Of a stretch of 64,000 nucleotides of DNA, positions 46,820 through 57,121 are shown one piece after another. The first letter of the stretch is position 1. The number at the start of each line of letters is the position of its first letter. The stretch is from the NCBI RefSeq assembly GCF_016859285.1, contig NC_053414.1:770517-834516 (forward strand), in the 5' to 3' direction. The notes beneath the pieces are model-generated. The model saw only the letters and a list, made by a program, of their open reading frames with translations. It ran no database searches and was not told the origin of the DNA. The position numbers and the translations under genes were made by a program. Origin of the DNA: Xiphias gladius. Taxonomy: Eukaryota; Chordata; Actinopteri; Istiophoriformes; Xiphiidae.

Positions 46820-47742
46820 ATCTGCAGTGTTGAGTCGCTGTGAGCTACAGCAAGTATAACGAAGGCTGTGAAGTCTCTGTTTAGTCTTCATCAACACTAA
46901 GTTGGTGGACTAGAAGGAGCCTGATCACAGTGACAGGGCTCATTCACAGCCCTCTGTTACCCCCCCTACTGACAACTTTACACTCAACACAGTTTTGTAC
47001 CGCTCTGCTTTCCTACCTTAACTTGTCTTGTATGAAGTCATCATTGGAAATTTGAGGTGACACGTTTCCTCTTTTACAAATAAGCGATTGACTAATTGTT
47101 GTGAACCTCCTTTAATATCTTTTATCAGAAAGATCACAGGTAAACTGAGGGTTAATATTTGATCATCATGTGACTTTTTATGTTCTTTTCAGAGTGTTTT
47201 TTCTTGAGGATGATTTGCCAGTTTAGTATCTGTTGGTCAAATGCAAAGATGGCGGAGTTGTTGTGGAAGCTTAAATCAGCCAATGTTGAAACTTGGTAAA
47301 AACTTGAGCTGTTAAAGTTTGATTCTGCTGAATTTTTCCTTCGATTTCAATGTCTGTAAAAATAAAGTACTGATGATTTCAGAGTTTTATGAGTTAATGC
47401 TTTAGTGTGTATTTGGGATGTAGCTCTACATGTTGCCAAGGACAGTGAACAATGGAAGCAGCTCATCGTGGCCTAATGACCCGCAGTGTATGAAGAGGAT
47501 TAAGTGAGGACGTCATTGTCCATTTATTTGTTTTCCTGGTGTCTCGTGTTTGAAGCACCATCCAGTTGGTTCTTCATTGATGTGGATTTGCTGCTCATGT
47601 GAATCCTACCACAGTGTTTCACTAGCAGCTGTCACCACAGTGACTCTGAGAAAACAGGAATTAGCAGAGTCCATCTGATATGAAGCTGTGGGTTGAATAC
47701 CACTTCCCTCCTCTTTGAAGAGTAGTCAGATATCTGTGTTCA

Positions 47743-47781
47743 GGTTTTTGTACAGCCTCTTCTACACTTTGTATCACTGTG
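47743..47781 (-). promoter_or_regulatory. 23-RSS of F2 V segment
   Basis: Heptamer CACAGTG (47775-47781), 23-bp spacer and perfect nonamer (47743-47751). Confidence 0.95.
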
Positions 47782-48389
47782 TCTCTAGAGCACAGTAGTA
47801 GAGGGCTGTGTCTGCCAGGGTTAGTCTGTTTATGGTCAGTTCAGTTGATGTATCTGTTGTTTGGGATTCGTATCGATTGTTAGGAATATATTCCTCATCT
47901 CTCGCTGATTTTGCTCTTTTCCAGAGTATAAACTGAGGTGCCTGAAGGTCAGAATGATGTCTGTACCAGTTAAGATAAACATCACTACTGGTTGTCTCAT
48001 AGACACATCTGAGTCTGACAGATTCTCCTTCTCTTCCACTGACTTCATTTGATTCAGGAGAGATTGTGTCTCCAGCTATTAGTCCTGGAAAAAGTAGAGA
48101 AAATGAAGCCATGAGACTGACATTGTCCATGAGGCTGAGAGGAGAAGACAGTGGAAAATGTCACTGTACAGTTTTACTCTGTGGACAGAAACAACTCAAC
48201 TGTAGCTGAGATCATAACTGGATTATACAAAACTTCATGACAAAGACAGATTATGGTGCGTTTCCGACCATGAAGTTTTGTAAAATGGCGACAGGATATC
48301 AGGTTAATACATCAGGTTAAATGAGACACTCATTTGTTCCTAAACTCACCTATGAAGTGAGATAAAATCAAAAAGAGGTAAAGCAACAT
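47782..48389 (-). CDS. TRAV: TCR alpha/delta variable segment, family F2 (copy 2)
   Basis: Leader exon 48350-48389 and V exon 47782-48084 (303 bp). The structure is the same as F2 copy 1: GLIAGDTISPESNEVSGREG, SVRLRCVYETTSSDVYLNWY with Cys and Trp, then FILWKRAKSARDEEYIPNNR and DTALYYCALE. It is intact. Changes relative to copy 1 cluster at the N-terminus, CDR1 and the start of framework 3, while the leader and RSS are essentially identical. CCAAT and GC boxes lie at 48553-48582. Confidence 0.93.
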
Positions 48390-48552
48390 GTCTTTGGAGT
48401 TGTTGAAGCCAAACAGATGAACAATGTTCTTCCACTGCAGTAGAATGAAAAAACTAAACAGCCTCTCTGCTGCACAGCCCTTCTCCTCAACATCAAGCTG
48501 ATTGAGCTTCTAGTTCCTCAAACATTTCTGCTCTGGAGACAGAAATGATCTC

Positions 48553-48582
48553 ATTGGTTGAGGTGGACTCCAGTGGGCGGGG
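48553..48582 (-). promoter_or_regulatory. CCAAT box plus GC box upstream of F2 V (copy 2)
   Basis: CCAAT at 48553-48557 and CCCCGCCC at 48575-48582 in minus orientation, at the same distance from the ATG as in the other F2 genes. Confidence 0.5.
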
Positions 48583-49168
48583 CCAGAGATAAACCTTTTT
48601 AGAGATTCTCTTCCTCCCAAAGTTCAGTTCAGACAGGTTATTTCAGCATCCAGAGCAGCTCTCTTGACTTTTCCTCATTCCACATCGTACAGTGAAGTAG
48701 AAGACATGAAAATAAATCCCTGTGTTGTGGCTGTAACCAAGCTCCCCTCTCATATTATATTATCGCCTACACACTGCACTAATGATTGTGAATGAGTGAA
48801 ACTACAATGTAGGAATATAATCTGTGTCATGTAATGTCAAGAGGCGACTGTTCTCTTTTTGATCTTCATTTATACGATATGAAGAAAGTTTTATTACCCA
48901 GTACTGTACCCAGTAGGTACCAGGTATTTAAATAATGTCTCTGTTCTTGTTTCTATAAATGCTGCCTCATCCACTGAGTTATCATCTCACAAAACCTCCT
49001 TATCATCAGAGTTTAGTTGTTTCATGATACAGCAAACACTTCATTTCTCTGCTGCTTTTTTCTTCACTACAAAGAATCTAGACTGGATCATAAGAAACCA
49101 GTGAAGTTTAACAGTGTGTGACTCCCTCTAGTGGATGTTATGGAGTATTCTGTTGTCTTTGCTCCAAA

Positions 49169-49206
49169 GGTTTTTGTACAGAGTTCTGGTGTTTCCTGTC
49201 ACTGTG
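49169..49206 (-). promoter_or_regulatory. 23-type RSS of F3 V segment (22-bp spacer)
   Basis: Heptamer CACAGTG (49200-49206), 22-bp spacer, perfect nonamer (49169-49177). Confidence 0.93.
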
Positions 49207-49802
49207 GGCCTCAAAGCACAGTAGTACACAGCAGAGTCAGTCACCTGAAGCTTCTGGATCTTCAGAGGAACTGATGTCTTGTTGAGTTCAGCATTAAATC
49301 TGTCTTTTGGGAACTCTTCAGCATTTTTTACTGTTTTTGAGAAACATTTCAACATGAACTTTGGGAAGTCATTTACTTCTTGTTTGTACCAGAACAGAGT
49401 GGGTCCCGTGTCACTGGTCTCAAATTTACAACCGAGTGTAACTGTCTCTCCTTCAGTAGCAATGACATCTCCTGTTGGCTGGATCACTCTGTCTTCTCCT
49501 TTACACTCTGGGGAAGAACAGAACATGCAGAGGAAGAGACGAATCAATGAAGATGATTGATTAAAGGAGAACAATCAGTGGTTTAAACAGTTACCTGCCC
49601 AGAGAGTCAGACACACAAAGTGCTTTTACAAGGTTACAAATGTCGGCAGAAATGATCTGCTCTGATTTTCTGTATAATAATCATTAAAAGCACTGACTCT
49701 ACAGCTCAGTAACATGTTGAAGTGTTTTCAGAGGAAACGTTTTGTTCTTTCCATCTTACCAAAGAAAAGAGCAGCGAGAATAATCCACAGCCAAAGTTCC
49801 AT
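49207..49802 (-). CDS. TRAV: TCR alpha/delta variable segment, family F3 (copy 3)
   Basis: The leader exon 49760-49802 encodes [14 protein letters not shown]; the V exon is 49207-49507. It differs from copy 1 mainly around CDR1 ([10 protein letters not shown] against [10 protein letters not shown]). Cys, Trp and the VYYCALR end are intact and the RSS is perfect. It is predicted functional and paired with the F1 pseudogene at 50.06-50.34 kb. Confidence 0.93.
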
Positions 49803-50061
49803 CTCTACAACAAGGTTTAAATCAGCAGGAGAAACCAGCTGATGTTCAACATTCAGTCTGAGAATTGTTCTCTTCACAGCAGCAGTTATTATTGACAGAA
49901 TGGTTGAACGCAGTGCAGCAGTAGTGCACCGCCTACTGGATAATGTCGCCCTCTAGTGGAGGTAAAAAGCTGCGTTCCACCGTGGAAAAAAGGCTTCCAG
50001 CAGCTTGTCAGTGTGTCAGCTTGTGTTTTTGTACAGAGACTGTGGGTTTGCTGTCACTGTG

Positions 50062-50421
50062 GGCTTCACAGCAGAGTCAGTCACTGCAGCAGAGGAGATG
50101 TTCATGTTGATTTGGTTTTTCTCCACTTTAATCTTCAGTCCAGGGACTGAAGCAGTTCCCACTGTTCCTCAAGCAGAGTGAGAGATGAGGAACTCGGGTG
50201 GTTTTCCTGGATATTGTCGATACCAGAAGAAGTAAGCAGCAGCAGCTTTGGAGTATGTGTAGGACAGAGTAACAGTGCTGCCTTCTGAACTGAACTCTTC
50301 ATTGTTGACTGGAGTCAGATCTTCACAGTTGACGCCTAAAGGAAGAGATGACTCTGTAACTTTATGATCAAACAGTTCATAAATCAGTGAAACTCTGTTA
50401 ATGTTAAATATCTCACCTACC
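50062..50421 (-). pseudogene. TRAV: TCR alpha/delta V pseudogene, family F1 (copy 4) with a foreign leader
   Basis: V exon 50062-50335 carries the same lesions as the other F1 pseudogenes: Tyr for Cys, TGA at 50169-50171, and YYCAL codons deleted. Upstream of the acceptor, the intron and leader do not match other F1 copies. A plausible different leader end is at 50421 (hydrophobic ...YSLFVTLFLVTIR before a GTAGGT donor), but no ATG precedes it in frame. The V exon thus appears joined to another V family's 5' part by recombination. The residual RSS is at 50024-50061. Confidence 0.8.
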
Positions 50422-50790
50422 TCTTATTGTGACCAGAAACAAAGTCACAAACAGACTGTAGGTTGTGGCGATCAGCCAAATTATAACCACTGATGGGTTT
50501 ATATTAATGACTGCACCATGTAAAAATGCTATTCTGGAAACAATAGTTGTAATGATGACTTGAAAGTCTTGTAATTTTTGCTGTTTGTGTTTGTCTGGCA
50601 CAGTTATAAGACTAAATTATAGATTGCATTATTATGTCAACATAATAATCAGTGTGAGGATTTTGGCCAAGGCCTGAGTCACGTTGATAATGGGTTTTTA
50701 TTCACCCACCTCCACACCCCACCAGTCCTGTCAACCAGTGATATGGCTCTGATTTACCTGCTTTCAGAGTGTCCAGCCCCGTTACCTTCC
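50422..50790. other. Intergenic DNA, no gene recognised
   Basis: AT-rich sequence upstream of the foreign leader. An open minus frame continues to 50601 without an ATG. Confidence 0.5.
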
Positions 50791-50799
50791 TTTATGATA

Positions 50800-52280
50800 A
50801 GACACACAAATCAGTGTGGCGACAGGCTCAGATGTCGGCCTCGGCTAGTAGCGGGAGTTTGGTGTGCAGAATCATACGGTTGAAACTTCTCAACAAAACC
50901 GTCAGAGAAGTCTGACGGATGATCATGGGACAAAGGCATGTTTTTCAGCTGGAGGTCCGAAACTAGGAGAACTAACAAGAATGGAGAAACCCAATGAGCT
51001 GACGAAAGCTGTGGTGGGACGGCACAACTGTGCTGTGAATGGACCAGAGTGGGGAGATTCTGATAGAGCTCATAGTAATGACATTATGGAGGTAAGCCAA
51101 GGTAGTGAGGAGTAAATAACTTTGCTGGGGCCAGTGCAAAGAAAATCAGGAGCAGTGGAGGGTATGGGAGAGGAATAGAGGAGAGAGCTGAGGAAGTTTG
51201 GTGAGGAGAGAGGAATTTCTTCCATGAGTCGGGTGAAATTGACAACTGTATCAAGAAACCAGATTGGGGATATACACATGGCTACGTTTTTGAAAGATGG
51301 AACTTTGTTGATTGTTGGCACAAGTGGAGAAGCGAGAGAGCAGGCTGACAGCATGAGAGAAATAGAGCTGTTTAAAGTGGCAAGTGCAAGCTGTATTGAA
51401 AGAGCGAGTGAGTGGAGTAAGGGAGTGATTTGGTGGGGGCCAGTCGGAGTCACGACGGAGGAAGTTAAATCAAACTTAGAGGGAGAAATTCTGAAAGGTG
51501 CTTGGGGGTTGCAGGTAACTCTAGAAGGAGCGAGGGAAGATAGTGAGTTTGTTTTGCTGGATTTTGAGGAGCAAGTCCTCCCAAAGAAAGTGACTCTAAG
51601 CTTCTTGAGTTACAGCGTAAGGGAGTACGTACCAAAGCCAATGAGCTGTTACAAATGTCAAAGGTTCCGTCATACAGCCATGAAATGTAAAAGCAGAAGA
51701 GGATGTACCAGAGATGGTGAAGATCATGAGTATGGGCAATGTAATCTGGAACAACCAAAATGTTGTAATTGTGGTGGCAATCACAGTGTGGCTTATAGGG
51801 GATGTGAAGTGATGAAAAGGGAAATGGGAATACAGCAGGTAAGAGCTCACAGAAAGGTCACATATGCAGAGGCTGTGAAGATGGTGAGTCAGAGGAGGAA
51901 CTGAAGAAAGAAACAGAGCAGGAAAACAACCCACACAAGATTCTGACCAGGCAAATGAGGGAAGAGTGCCAGTCACTTTCATAGCAGGAGTAGTAAATGC
52001 TACAATGGAAGTTAAAGCCAAAACGGAGAGAGTACAGTTAGTCGTGAAGGCGGCAGGTCATCGTCTAGATATCAGCGGGCTGAGATGGAAGGAGGTGAGG
52101 AACGATCTCGGAATTCAACCAAGCCAGCAGCAATCACGGGTTGGAGAGTACTAATAATGGTCCTCCTGCTACAATGGAATGCTAGAAGTTTGTCGGATCA
52201 CGGACAGGTATTAAAAGAGGATGTAGATGATTTATCCAGTAAACCAGATGTCATTTGTGCACAGGAAACACTTGGTAAGT
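50800..52280 (+). mobile_element. 5' part of an I-clade-like LINE (ORF1 plus start of ORF2)
   Basis: ORF1 is open from 51224 to 51904, with a stop just upstream (near 51176) that interrupts a longer frame. Its C-terminal part has Gag-like zinc knuckles: CYKCQRFRHTAMKC (CX2CX4HX4C), a degenerate middle one, and CCNCGGNHSVAYRGC (CX2CX3HX6C). This spacing is typical of I/Jockey-group LINE ORF1 proteins, which bind element RNA. A second frame from 52157 begins with VLLLQWNARSL and continues to KPDVICAQETL, the N-terminus of an apurinic endonuclease. It ends abruptly at about 52275, so the rest of ORF2 is absent. The element is dead. Confidence 0.85.
51224..51904 (+). pseudogene. LINE ORF1 protein with CCHC zinc knuckles, truncated
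   Basis: This 226-residue open frame is the longest non-satellite frame in the window. It starts at an internal ATG; homologous-looking sequence (LLGPVQRKSGAVEG) precedes it in the same frame before a TAG. The first part looks like the RRM-like region of I-group ORF1, and the zinc knuckles lie at residues of about 143-190. The product would be an RNA-binding nucleic-acid chaperone. Expression is unlikely. Confidence 0.8.
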
Positions 52281-52870
52281 CTGCCCCAGGCATTTGCGAT
52301 GTGTTAAGCCTGCGTTCGAACCACATGCGGGTGTTTATCCCCGTGACCCTGGCAAAGTCTCTTCGCTCCTCTCATCATTCCCAGGGAACTGCCAGGGATC
52401 TGACAACTAAACATCTCCGGAGACCCGACAACGGCGTATAAAAGACTCACCACCGTAAGTGTGAATCTGTGGAAGCCTGGTGACTGTTTGTTCTTTTTTT
52501 TTGTCCTTCTTGACTGAGACTTTGGGGTTTTGTGGATTTTTTTGTGAGTGAACTGAACTGAACTGTCTTTGGAAAAACTTACTTGTTTTGACTTTTGTTT
52601 GTGGGATGCCAGGAAATCCCGAAGTGGATATTTGTGTTATTTAATGAACTAAACTGAACATTTGGAACTGTACTTGAGTATGAAGAATTTTGTGTTTTAG
52701 GCTGGACCACAACAGTGGGGCCAGCCGTATAAACGCAAATGTCCGTGACCGACAGTGAGTGATAAAGTTACAACACTGGTCGGCCATCGAGTGTTGGATC
52801 TTCCCCATTGTTTCTATTTCTTTCAAATGAATTAGCACAAAGAGTTTCTGTTGACTAATCAGGGGGGGTT
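52281..52870. other. Unclassified repeat-like DNA
   Basis: Joined to the broken LINE. It contains a TATA-like GTATAAAAGA at about 52436-52445 and pyrimidine-rich runs, and could be an LTR or another element's 5' region. No coding domain was recognised, so the class is left open. Confidence 0.35.
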
Positions 52871-52872
52871 AC

Positions 52873-53250
52873 AGGCAGCGTTGCCAACTGAGCACCTTTG
52901 TCGCTAGATTTACAGACTTTTCTCACCCATTTAGTGACTTTTCTTCACAAAAGCACCAGGCGATAAATCTAACAACTTTCTGGACAAACCTTAGCTACTT
53001 TCCGTAGAAGACGTCGTGGTTATGAAACCAGGATTTTAGCAGCAGAGCAGCAGCTTGGAAGTGACTGCTGGTTAACATGTCGTCTTAATGGGCCACGTTT
53101 CAGTCACTGTTTCATACTTGTTCTGTCGTCTAACAACAGAAACAGAAAAACATGTAAATGAGAACGGCTTCATTGGGAATTCAGCTGCATTAAATTACTG
53201 TATATTTGAGCACAGACAGTAGGACAGAAGTAAACAGATAAAGGACTGTC
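52873..53250 (+). repeat. Interspersed repeat R1 (copy with middle deletion)
   Basis: Matches both the 4780-4955 block and the 4383-4600 block in reverse complement, with the part between them missing. It ends at GGACAGAAGTAAACAGATAA, as the other copies do. Confidence 0.75.
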
Positions 53251-54590
53251 CAGCTATATACTAGGTTTTGACCTGGTCTTTTTCTTTCTTCCCTTTGCTG
53301 TAATATAACTTTCAAAATTGAACTGCTGTTGTGGTTGAGTTTATCTAACTTGAGTGTTTCCTCAATCCAATCAATGATATATTTTTTTGTGTTGTGAAAC
53401 ATAACCAGGGATCATGTGTGTACCAAACACATCTATCCTTTGAGGGCTTTGATATTAACTCTTAGCATCTTAAAGATGAAGAGAATCTGTCTGTGTTTTG
53501 GATCAAACACTCGTGTCTTTTCTCTATTTGAGTCCCAGTTTTGCTCCTCTCTTAATCCATTGTTCATTCCTCTCACAACTCTGACAAACAGGGTGTTTGT
53601 CTCTGTTCTGGTGGCTTTATCGACAACATGACATCACTTACATCAAGTAAGAAGTAGCTGATGAGGCAGCACTGATTTACAAATGACACTACATAAGAAG
53701 GTCCCTACTGGGTCAGACCTTTAATCAGATAATTTACCACTATTCATTGACACATGGCAGCCAAATTAATTACATCTGAAAATCTTAAGTCACACAGTAT
53801 TATTCACATCATTACATTTGTGTCACATCTGGGGACTAATCAAATCATGAGAAGACTTTACAAAAATAAATCACCTACCAGGTTGAATCTGAGCTCCAGA
53901 GAGGAAGATTATTTGCGTCAGATTCTCCATCCTGTAATTTCATGGTTCACTGTCACTCGCTCAGCTGTGAATTTTTTCTTCTGTAAATCATTTCACGGGC
54001 CGGGCTTGCGTTAGCAAAGTTTCAACTTCCAGAATGGATCCGATATATTCTACAGATCCTAAGTGAGGACCTGGACATCATGCCTTTTTTACAGAACGGA
54101 CATTTGAATCATTTATTCCTTAAGGATAAAACAGCAGTGGAGAGAAAGGGGACACCCTTGGTAGAAGCGTCTCAGCTGTTAGCTTGGTTGTCAGAGGATT
54201 TGCTGTGTGATAGTCTCTCATTTCTATAAACAACACCTCATTTTATACAGATGCCATCGAACAAGACTTCATTATCAACCTTTTGTGAGACATGATTTGA
54301 AAACACTTCAGATCTGCTACTAATATCTTCCAAGTCATTACCTAGTTATACACTTAAGGTATATTTTTAGTTTTATTCTTAAATGAGACGACCTCCTTTG
54401 AAAAACATCACATCAAAGATATTTTTCTCTGCATTCAACTGTTATTTATTAAAGGACTCCTTACTTTTAATTTTGGCTTGTCTTCTTAAAAATTTTAAAC
54501 ATATAACATTTGAACCAGAATTTAAGTGTGTCGGCATGGTTACCAAAGCAGTGGCTCCATTTCTAAAGCTTTTCATCACGATCCTGCCTG
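53251..54590. other. Intergenic DNA, no gene recognised
   Basis: AT-rich. The open frame 53754-54014 has no family resemblance that I can see. No V segment was found. Confidence 0.5.
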
Positions 54591-54593
54591 AGA

Positions 54594-54653
54594 GTAAAGT
54601 GAATCTCGACTGGGTCATAAGAAACCATTGAAGTTTAACAGTGTGTGACTCCC
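54594..54653 (-). pseudogene. Orphan V downstream flank, V segment absent
   Basis: The stretch GACTGGGTCATAAGAAACCA through GTTTAACAGTGTGTGACTCCC matches the flank found beside F1, F3 and F4 V segments. It then breaks into unrelated DNA before any RSS. It marks another lost or rearranged V site. Confidence 0.7.
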
Positions 54654-54654
54654 T

Positions 54655-56070
54655 TCAAAATTCCTGAACCATTTGACCAGTTGGTTTTACGTTTTCTACA
54701 GATGTTGTTCTACAAGGTTTTCGTGTTAAACTATCCTGTCTAGTGTATCTTGTTACATGAACTTTATTTCAAAAAAGTTTTTCCCACTAAATCTCGTTAG
54801 TGTGAGGTCTTCAGATCAACTGTGTCCCCATTGTTTTCTGTGAGGCTCCTTCATTATTGCTGGACGAACCCATCATGTATTTGGGGCTGTAATTAATACC
54901 TGTGGAGTCTGATTTTTAAAAAAAAGCTGGTTTAGTCTATTATGGTATACCAATCCAGCAGTCTCTCCAATGCACTCCCAATGTAATTTTCCATTAGCAG
55001 TACTTCATTAGTGAATATTCCTGGTAACGTCCTGGTTGAAAACCAATCCACTTGTTCTGAGGTTGGTGCAGTGGTGCAGCTCATGTCGTGTTTATGTTGA
55101 TCGGGCGGCGCAGAACAACTTTGGTTCTCATTTTGGTCTAAAACCGCGTCTACATTTCCCCCGGCTCAGACGACTTCTTCATGCAAACACAGGGTTTTAC
55201 CAGTGGTGTTGTCAATATTTCACTGATTTCAATCAGGGAATTTGCAGAAGACAGGTCACCTGTTGAGTCTGTGTTGCTCATACAAACACTGGAATGAGTC
55301 TTTCTTCCAACCTCTTCTCAAAGCACTGCACTGCACCAGGTTTGTGCTTCCTCCACTGGTCTCCAACACAGTAAAAAATAGCTGGTCTCACCCAGGTGTG
55401 CCAGGAGATCGGACTTGTGCCTTCGTCCAGTTTCAGAAAAAAGCCAAGACCTGTTTTGTTGCTGCCAGTGTTTTCATCTCAGTGTCCCTCGCATGTTTAC
55501 TACCACTGGGGGCAGCGAAGAGGCACAATTTCAAAACCTGCTCTTAGTGTCTTGAACCCGTGTTTTCCTTCAGACAGTGGCCCCACAACTTTAGTGTAGT
55601 CGCCGCTGTCGATTGAGCTGACACGTGTCCTGTTTTACAGCTGGAACGTTTACCTAAAATATTAAAGGTGCTGATGATTCTGAACCTGCCACTGCCCCTT
55701 GTTTTTTTTCTCAACGTAAAAATACCACATGAAGTGAAAAGACTGAGTATTCAGACACAATCAGACTTTTCATATTTGAGTCTTTTTCTTTTGGATCAGA
55801 AATGAAAGACTGTACTTTGATTAAAAGGGGAAATCTGGAACTTGTCATTTTCCACAGCAGCGTCAGGTCGACAGAAAAGACGGTGGAGTTTTTGTGAAAG
55901 CTGCTATTTGTTTAAATTCTGCCACTTTTACTCTTCAGCTGATGAACTGTGGTTCTGCTGCGTGTTTGCTCTGGATTTTCATGCCTGAACATATAAACGA
56001 TCATAAATCCAGAGTTGATTTCTCAGTGTTGTCAATCTGAAGTTATTTATTTGTTTATTTTCTTGTTGTT
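54655..56070. other. Intergenic DNA, no gene recognised
   Basis: Includes two plus-strand open frames (55036-55266, 55242-55547) without recognisable domains. The GC content is somewhat higher at 55080-55200. Homology to the F2 block begins at about 56074. Confidence 0.5.
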
Positions 56071-56281
56071 TTTCCTGGTGTCTCGTGTTTGAAGCACCAT
56101 CCAGTTGGTTCTTCATTGATGTGGATTTGCTGCTGATGTGAATCCTCCCACGGTGTTTCACTAGCAGCTGTCACCACAGTGACTCTGAGAAAACAGCAAT
56201 TAGCAGAGTCCATCTGATATGAAGCTGTGGGTTGAATACCACTTCCCTCCTCTTTGAAGAGTAGTCAGATATCTGTGTTCA

Positions 56282-56320
56282 GGTTTTTGTACAGCCTCTT
56301 CTACACTTTGTATCACTGTG
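56282..56320 (-). promoter_or_regulatory. 23-RSS of F2 V segment
   Basis: Heptamer CACAGTG (56314-56320), 23-bp spacer and perfect nonamer (56282-56290). Confidence 0.95.
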
Positions 56321-56928
56321 TCTCTAGAGCACAGTAGTAGAGGGCTGTGTCTGCCAGGGTTAGTCTGTTTATGGTCAGTTCAGTTGATGTATCTGTTGTT
56401 TGGGATTCGTATCGATTGTTAGGAATATATTCCTCATCTCTCGCTGATTTTGCTCTTTTCCAGAGTATAAACTGAGGTGCCTGAAGGTCAGAATGATGTC
56501 TGTACCAGTTAAGATAAACATAATCTCTGGTTGTCTCATAGACACATCTGAGTTTGACAGATTCTCCTTCTCCTCCACTGACTTCATCTCTTACAGGAGA
56601 GATTGTGTCTCCAGCTATTAGTCCTGGAAAAAGTAGAGAAAATGAAGCCATGAGACTGACATTGTCCATGAGGCTGAGAGGAGAAGACAGTGGAAAATGT
56701 CACTGTACAGTTTTACTCTGTGGAGAGAAACAACTCAACTGTAGCTGAGATCATAACTGGATTATACAAAACTTCATGACAAAGACAGATTATGGTGCGT
56801 TTCCAACCATGAAGTTTTCTAAAATGGCGACAGGATATCAGGTTAATACATCAGGTTAAATGAGACACTCATTTGTTCCTAAACTCACCTATGAAGTGAG
56901 ATAAAATCAAAAAGAGGTAAAGCAACAT
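56321..56928 (-). CDS. TRAV: TCR alpha/delta variable segment, family F2 (copy 3)
   Basis: The leader exon 56889-56928 encodes MLLYLFLILSHFI; the V exon is 56321-56623. It reads GDTISPVRDEVSGGEGESVK, then LRCVYETTRDYVYLNWYRHH, then framework 3 identical to copy 2, and DTALYYCALE. It is intact and predicted functional. It looks like a mosaic: the N-terminus is as in copy 1, framework 3 as in copy 2, and CDR1 is its own. Confidence 0.93.
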
Positions 56929-57091
56929 GTCTTTGGGGTTGTTGAAGCCAAACAGATGAACAATGTTCTTCCACTGCAGTAGAATGAAAAAACTAAACAG
57001 CCTCTCTGCTGCACAGCCCTTCTCCTCAACATCAAGCTGATTGAGCTTCTAGTTCCTCAAACATTTCTGCTCTGGAGACAGAAATGATCTC

Positions 57092-57121
57092 ATTGGTTGA
57101 GGTGGACTCCAGTGGGCGGGG
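57092..57121 (-). promoter_or_regulatory. CCAAT box plus GC box upstream of F2 V (copy 3)
   Basis: CCAAT (57092-57096) and CCCCGCCC (57114-57121) in minus orientation, matching the other F2 genes. Confidence 0.5.

Larger units (their letters stand above)
46638..50335. repeat. Segmental duplication of the V cassette (pairs with 31983-35636)
   Basis: F4 leader, F2, F3 and F1 pseudogene occur in the same order, orientation and spacing as at 31983-35636, with near-identical intergenic DNA. Differences include an extra 50-bp stretch at 48725-48777 that is also present at 57256-57310. The right boundary falls exactly at the F1 V exon acceptor. Confidence 0.9.

Noticed and set aside
51070-52021. 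Minus-strand open frames opposite the LINE ORF1
   Set aside because: They are antisense of a clear plus-strand zinc-knuckle ORF1.
55036-55599. Cluster of overlapping plus-strand open frames
   Set aside because: Three frames overlap in different phases with no known motif. They look like chance open frames in slightly GC-richer DNA.
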